Of a stretch of DNA of 26,512 bases, positions 22,785-26,512 are shown piece by piece; positions within the stretch are counted from its first letter, which is position 1; every line of letters begins with the position of its first letter. The stretch lies in NCBI GenBank assembly GCA_964646425.1, contig CAZYEI010000018.1, positions 1 to 26,512 of the forward strand, in the 5' to 3' direction. Below the pieces are notes generated by a model. The model was not told the DNA's origin. It saw only the letters and a program-made list of their open reading frames with translations, and ran no database searches. The DNA comes from CAZYEI01 sp964646425. GTDB lineage: Bacteria; Bacillota_I; Bacilli_A; RFN20; JAISJY01. The position numbers were made by a program, and so were the translations under genes.

Positions 22785-22982
22785 ATGGCTAAAGCAACAG
22801 TTGATAAATCAGTATGTATTGGTTGTGGAGTTTGTACTGCAATTGCTAGTGCAGTTTTTGCATTAGGTGCTGATGGACTTGCAGAAAACGTTTTAGGTGA
22901 TGAAGTACCTGAAGATGCTATTGATGCAGTAAATGAAGCAAAAGTTTCATGCCCTGTAGAAGCTATTTCTGTTGAAGACTAA
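22785..22982 (+). CDS. Small single-cluster [4Fe-4S] ferredoxin
   Basis: 65-residue acidic electron carrier. Cysteines 11, 14 and 17 (CIGCGVC) with Cys56 in SCPVEAI provide the ligands for one [4Fe-4S] cluster; the second-cluster cysteines of the 2[4Fe-4S] clostridial type are missing, the middle being an acidic, Ala-rich segment. It carries electrons for low-potential reactions in the cytoplasm. The ATG at 22785 follows AAAGGAGG. It is monocistronic with a strong promoter and terminator. Partner enzymes are not in this window. Confidence 0.95.
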   Translation: MAKATVDKSVCIGCGVCTAIASAVFALGADGLAENVLGDEVPEDAIDAVNEAKVSCPVEAISVED

Positions 22983-23005
22983 TTTAAGTCTTAATTAAGG
23001 AAACT

Positions 23006-23037
23006 AAAAAAAGTCAGTTTAATTACTGACTTTTTTT
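23006..23037. terminator. Bidirectional terminator between ferredoxin and MFS genes
   Basis: Perfect 13-bp stem (23006-23018 with 23025-23037, 6-base loop) with A-run and T-run ends, so it can work on both strands. The MFS stop codon (23023-23025) sits at the loop edge. Confidence 0.9.
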
Positions 23038-24219
23038 ATTTATTATTTTAGTAACAAAAATTAAAATTATAAAAGCGATTATCAACAAAAAGATACTAAA
23101 ATAAAAAACCCATAGCTGATGACTATCTTGATATAATACACCACCAATTAATGGTCCAATAACACTTCCTAATGAAATGAATGATTGCCTAATCCCTAGA
23201 ATTACACCTCTTTTATCTTTAGGAGCAGCTTTTGCAATATAGGAAGTTTCCATTGAAGTTCCTACACTTTTCGCCATCATATAAACCATAAAAGGAAGAT
23301 ACAATAATATCATTAAATATTTAGATGGTAAGAAAAATGTCAATGATAACATTATCACACTAATAACTATTGTTATTATAAAAGCAATATGATATTTTTC
23401 TTTAATTCTTTTTTGCAAAAAAGGAATCATTACAATATTAGCTATAACTCCCAATATACCAGATACCAAAACAATATTAGCTAAATCATCAGGAGTATTA
23501 CCAATATCAACTACATAAATATCCAAATATTTAGAAATATTATTTTGAGCAATTGAAATAATAGTTAATGTTATCATAAATATTAATATAGCTATATCAA
23601 TACCTTTAAAATCACTTACTGAAGCATACTTTTTCTTAATCTCATTCTTTTCTAATAAATGTTTTTCTTCTTTACTGAATGCTAAAAAGGCTAAAAATGC
23701 CACAATTACGCATATACTAATTTGGAAAATAAAAACATCTTTGATTAAAAAATTTAAATATGTATAAAAATAACCACCAATTTTATACCCTAATGATGAC
23801 CCTAATATTTGTAAACATGTAAATAGCATTACATATTTCATTCTATCATCTTTAGGAGATATATCTACCAAATATGTAATAAATAAAGTTAGTGGAGCAG
23901 CAACAAAAAATCCAGATAAAAAACGATATATCATAATGATTAATGGATTAAATGCAGCAAAACCAAATAAGAATTGAGCAATTGCATAACCTAAAATTCC
24001 AATTGTCATTAATTTTATACGTCCAATTTTATCACTTAATGTTCCCCAAGTAATCGCTCCTACAACCTGCCCTAATGACATCATTGAAAAAAATAAGCCA
24101 AAATAAACTGAATTTAGTTCTAAATTTTTAACATATATGCTTGTTACCGGATGGATTAAATTGATGGATATATGAAACAATAGATAGATAATAAATAAAA
24201 ATATATATTTCTTTCGCAT
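23023..24219 (-). CDS. MFS multidrug-efflux-type transporter
   Basis: 398-residue major facilitator protein with about twelve helices. The loop between helices 2 and 3 carries the family motif GTLSDKIGRIKLM, preceded by MSLGQVVGAI. Helix 4-5 has FLSGFFVAAPLTLFI, and the second half has DKRGVILGIRQSFISLGSVIGPLIGG, the antiporter-type stretch of drug efflux proteins. An efflux role is inferred from these motifs. The ATG at 24219 follows AAGGTG by 6 bases; an in-frame GTG at 24228 is less likely. A promoter candidate precedes it. Confidence 0.87.
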   Translation of the reverse strand: MRKKYIFLFIIYLLFHISINLIHPVTSIYVKNLELNSVYFGLFFSMMSLGQVVGAITWGTLSDKIGRIKLMTIGILGYAIAQFLFGFAAFNPLIIMIYRFLSGFFVAAPLTLFITYLVDISPKDDRMKYVMLFTCLQILGSSLGYKIGGYFYTYLNFLIKDVFIFQISICVIVAFLAFLAFSKEEKHLLEKNEIKKKYASVSDFKGIDIAILIFMITLTIISIAQNNISKYLDIYVVDIGNTPDDLANIVLVSGILGVIANIVMIPFLQKRIKEKYHIAFIITIVISVIMLSLTFFLPSKYLMILLYLPFMVYMMAKSVGTSMETSYIAKAAPKDKRGVILGIRQSFISLGSVIGPLIGGVLYQDSHQLWVFYFSIFLLIIAFIILIFVTKIINKKSQ

Positions 24220-24245
24220 TTCTTTCACCTTACCAAATCTATATT

Positions 24246-24274
24246 AGTATAAACTATTTTCCTGCTTTTTTAAA
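24246..24274 (-). promoter_or_regulatory. Candidate promoter of the MFS gene
   Basis: Minus strand TTTAAA (24269-24274), 17-bp spacer, TATACT (24246-24251). Moderate match; read-through from ribU is the alternative. Confidence 0.4.
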
Positions 24275-24290
24275 GATTTAGTTAATACTT

Positions 24291-24920
24291 CTACTTACTC
24301 TTTTTCTGCATCCTTTTTGCAGTAGTATTTATCACTTTAACCAAAGGTTTATAGACAAAAAATACAATTATCATAACAATTATATTTTTTATAACATTAA
24401 AAGGTAAAATCCCCATAAATATTAAAGGCCAACCAACATTATTCAAACTAGGTAATGCTACTCGACACATAGCAAGTAAAGCTTCTTTATTGCCATTAAA
24501 ATAAAATTCAACATAAAATGGAATCATAATAAAATAATTTATAAAACAAGCTAATATAATATGAGTTATAAAACTAATCGCCATTCCTCCAATTGCCCCA
24601 CCAATTGTTCGCTTTTTTTTATAAATTAGTGTAGCTGGTAAAACAATTGTAATACCTAATACTATATCAGATAATTCCCCAACATATGCGGTACTTGATG
24701 ATGTTAATAATAGCTTAACTAATACTTTTACAACTTGAATCATTGAGCCGACAAATGGTCCATATGCAAAACCAGCAATTAGTGCAGGGACATCTGAAAA
24801 ATTGATTTCTAAAAAAGCAGGCAAAAACGGAAGTTTAAATTTAAAGAATGCATAAAATAAACCCGATATCGCACCAAACGCTGCAATCGCAGTCATTTGT
24901 CTAACTTTATTTTTTCCCAT
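24291..24920 (-). CDS. ribU: Riboflavin ECF transporter substrate-binding protein RibU
   Basis: 209-residue, six-helix S component of an energy-coupling factor transporter. The RibU hallmark FKLPFLPAFLEINFSDVPAL lies at about 27-46, followed by GFAYGP, and the late LPFNVIKN near 173-180. It captures riboflavin in the membrane and needs the shared EcfA-EcfA'-EcfT module, which is not in this window. The ATG at 24920 follows AAGGGGG by 9 bases, directly after the T-tract of a riboswitch terminator. The FMN riboswitch upstream agrees with the substrate. The highly basic C-terminus (KRMQKKSK) is usual. Confidence 0.94.
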   Translation of the reverse strand: MGKNKVRQMTAIAAFGAISGLFYAFFKFKLPFLPAFLEINFSDVPALIAGFAYGPFVGSMIQVVKVLVKLLLTSSSTAYVGELSDIVLGITIVLPATLIYKKKRTIGGAIGGMAISFITHIILACFINYFIMIPFYVEFYFNGNKEALLAMCRVALPSLNNVGWPLIFMGILPFNVIKNIIVMIIVFFVYKPLVKVINTTAKRMQKKSK

Positions 24921-24940
24921 ACTCTTTATCCCCCTTTTTT

Positions 24941-24972
24941 TAAATAAAAAAAGTATGATTAAAAATCACACT
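24941..24972 (-). terminator. Regulatory terminator of the FMN riboswitch
   Basis: 9-bp hairpin with one G:U pair (24952-24960 with 24964-24972, 3-base loop), followed on the minus strand by TTTTTTTATTT. It lies between the FMN aptamer and ribU, so FMN binding would end transcription before the gene. Confidence 0.82.
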
Positions 24973-24995
24973 CAGGCTAAAGATGACATAAGTCT

Positions 24996-25106
24996 CTAAC
25001 TTCTTCCATCCAGACTTTACTGTCGCTACTAGAATTGCACTAGTTCCTGCTAAGATAGCTTGCGGAGTTTACCGCCGATTGGGAATTTCACCCTACCCTG
25101 AAGTTG
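24996..25106 (-). promoter_or_regulatory. FMN riboswitch (RFN element) aptamer
   Basis: On the minus strand the conserved RFN blocks are in order: AACTTCAGGG (P1, 25096-25105), AGGGTGAAATTCCC, AATCGGCGGTAAA, CTCCGC, an AACTAGTGCAATTCTAGT arm, GCGACAGT, AAAGTCTGGATGG and GAAGTT closing P1 (24998-25003). It controls ribU by attenuation. Confidence 0.95.
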
Positions 25107-25118
25107 ATTTATATTGAT

Positions 25119-25147
25119 ATTATATTACCGAATAATTTATTTTGCAA
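25119..25147 (-). promoter_or_regulatory. SigA-type promoter of the FMN riboswitch-ribU unit
   Basis: Minus strand TTGCAA (25142-25147), 17-bp spacer, perfect TATAAT (25119-25124). The predicted start at about 25112 puts the aptamer at the very 5' end. Confidence 0.72.
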
Positions 25148-25193
25148 TACTGATAAAAAAACACATTGAATTTTTCAAAAATCAATGTGTTTT
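25148..25193 (-). terminator. Rho-independent terminator of the MATE gene
   Basis: Perfect 12-bp outer stem (25158-25169 with 25182-25193), with further pairing inside the 12-base loop, followed on the minus strand by TTTTTT. It overlaps the MATE stop codon (25175-25177) and could also end plus-strand transcripts. Confidence 0.83.
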
Positions 25194-26512
25194 ATTTTTT
25201 TATTATAAGAATCTTTTAATATCAATATAGAAATAAACATTGTTAAAGTTTCCGCAATAGGAAATGTCCACCAAACAATATCAACTACATCAGTGGAAAA
25301 AGTAAATAAATACGCTATTGGAAACACAAAAATAACTAATCGTAATAAGGATATTATTAATGGTCGCACTCCATAATTAATTGATTGCAATATTCCTTGA
25401 ATGGCAATAGAAACTCCCATAAATGTAAAACCTATGCTTGATATTCTAAGTGCCTTTGTACAAACTTCAATTATTTCTTTTGTTGATTCTCCAGTCAAAC
25501 CAAACAAATTTGTTAAAGGTAAGGCAAATATTTCAAATAATATTGATAATAATATCATAACTATCATAGTATTTTTAATACCATATTTTATGCAATCATC
25601 TATTCTTTGCTTATCTTTCATTCCATAATTAAAAGATAAAATTGAAATTATAGTATTAGATAAGCCAAATGCTGAAAATAATGCTATTTGTTGCATTTTA
25701 TAATAAATCCCAAATGAACCTATTAAAACAGTCTGATTAACATTAGCTAATCCCAAAATTGCATTCATACCAGCCATCATAACAGCAAGTAAGCCTTGCA
25801 TAAGAGCAGCAAATATTCCGATACTATAGATTTCTTTAATTAATTGATATTCAGGCTCTATATACTTTATATTCCCATCAATTTCAACGTTCTTCCTATA
25901 ATGAAAATACATCGCCACAAACAAAGAAATAAATTGACCTATTACAGTTGCCCACGCTGCACCAGCAACCCCCATATTTAATGGATAAATAAATATATAA
26001 TCCAGAGCAATATTAGTTATCGCTCCAGAAATCTGAGAAATTGTCGAAAGCATTGTTTTTCCTGTTGCTTGTAAAAATCTTTCATAAATCGTATAACCTA
26101 TCGAACCTAAAGACAAACAAGTACAGATTTTCAAATACGAAGTCCCCATTTTTAATACTTCATTATCATTAGTAAATAATGAAATAAACCATTTTGAACC
26201 AAATAAACCAAACAACAAAAATACTAAATAAATACATAATCCAATAAATATGCCATTACCTGCAATTTTATTTACTTTATTTTTGTTATTTTCACCTAAA
26301 CTTTTTGATAATAAAGCATTTAAACCAACACCAGTACCAACCCCAACAGCAATAATAGCTATTTGAATTGGAAATGCATAGGTCAATGCCTGATTAGCTA
26401 TTGCACCTTTTTCACCTATATTAGCGACGAATATACTATCTACAACATTATATAATGCTTGAAGTACCATTGATATAATCATAGGTAATCCCATTTTCCA
26501 AAATAATTTATT
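25175..26512 (-). CDS. MATE-family multidrug/Na+ antiporter, 5' end cut by window
   Basis: At least 445 residues visible of a MATE-type transporter (usual length about 450). The first readable segment NKLFWKMGLPMIISMVLQAL is the typical start of helix 1, so the frame continues past the window edge and the ATG at 26494 (within KMGLP) is not the true start; perhaps 5-15 residues are missing. Family features include YNVVDSIFVANIGE, then AIGVG-like VGTGVGLNALLSK, and in the second half the corresponding FGLSNTIISILSFNYGMKDK. It would use Na+ or H+ to expel drugs or metabolites. It ends with TGA, one of the few non-TAA stops here. Confidence 0.9.
   Translation of the reverse strand, partial: NKLFWKMGLPMIISMVLQALYNVVDSIFVANIGEKGAIANQALTYAFPIQIAIIAVGVGTGVGLNALLSKSLGENNKNKVNKIAGNGIFIGLCIYLVFLLFGLFGSKWFISLFTNDNEVLKMGTSYLKICTCLSLGSIGYTIYERFLQATGKTMLSTISQISGAITNIALDYIFIYPLNMGVAGAAWATVIGQFISLFVAMYFHYRKNVEIDGNIKYIEPEYQLIKEIYSIGIFAALMQGLLAVMMAGMNAILGLANVNQTVLIGSFGIYYKMQQIALFSAFGLSNTIISILSFNYGMKDKQRIDDCIKYGIKNTMIVMILLSILFEIFALPLTNLFGLTGESTKEIIEVCTKALRISSIGFTFMGVSIAIQGILQSINYGVRPLIISLLRLVIFVFPIAYLFTFSTDVVDIVWWTFPIAETLTMFISILILKDSYNKKIKHIDF

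Noticed and set aside
1..26512. CRISPR arrays, insertion sequences, phage or integrative elements, tRNA genes
   Set aside because: Looked for evenly spaced direct repeats, transposase or integrase proteins and cloverleaf segments; none seen by eye.

Overview
The window is very AT-rich DNA from a low-GC Gram-positive (Firmicutes/Bacillota) bacterium. Genes start with AGGAGG-type ribosome binding sites and end almost always in TAA. The set is bacterial housekeeping plus transport, with a cotJ spore-coat pair, which points to an endospore-forming lineage or a descendant of one. The compact genome, heavy reliance on transporters, and ECF and lysine uptake under riboswitch control fit a gut-type Bacilli/Erysipelotrichia relative, but that placement is inference. 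I see no rRNA, tRNA, CRISPR array, insertion sequence, integrase or phage gene.

Layout from left to right. 32-1061: cotJC (manganese catalase) preceded by a protein that looks like a CotJA-CotJB fusion. 1144-2817: alpha-phosphoglucomutase with its own promoter and terminator. 2922-5212: an ABC exporter half-transporter overlapping a TrmR-like tRNA methyltransferase by one base. 5283-7232: a flavin reductase-like protein and a GPH-family sugar:cation symporter. 7347-8966: a Na/phosphate cotransporter fused to a PhoU-like domain. 9150-11561: a three-gene amino-acid ABC importer led by a complete lysine riboswitch (aptamer and terminator), so its substrate is very probably lysine. 11877-12767: an EamA transporter. 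12843-15073: a poorly characterised three-gene run (GNAT-like acyltransferase, LURP-one/tubby-fold protein, spermidine-synthase-fold methyltransferase-like protein).

Plus-strand genes follow: an aldehyde dehydrogenase (15205-16587) and an acidic two-repeat lipoprotein (16726-17631). Next, on the minus strand, is the conserved housekeeping run cmk-der-gpsA (20794 down to 17795), with a striking perfect inverted repeat in its leader. Divergent from it is a BcrA-type ABC exporter pair (21022-22685), then a small ferredoxin (22785-22982). The window ends on the minus strand with an MFS efflux protein, the riboflavin ECF substrate protein RibU behind an FMN riboswitch, and a MATE transporter cut by the window edge.

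The clearest biology is nutrient scavenging under RNA control: lysine riboswitch to ABC importer, and FMN riboswitch to RibU. Promoters were readable for many units, nearly all with 17-bp spacing and several with a TGn extended -10. No large unknown system is obvious. The best candidates for new biology are the 12.8-15.1 kb three-gene run, the repeat lipoprotein, the CotJA-CotJB fusion and the cmk leader palindrome. Every gap between genes is under about 320 bases and is described where it holds something.
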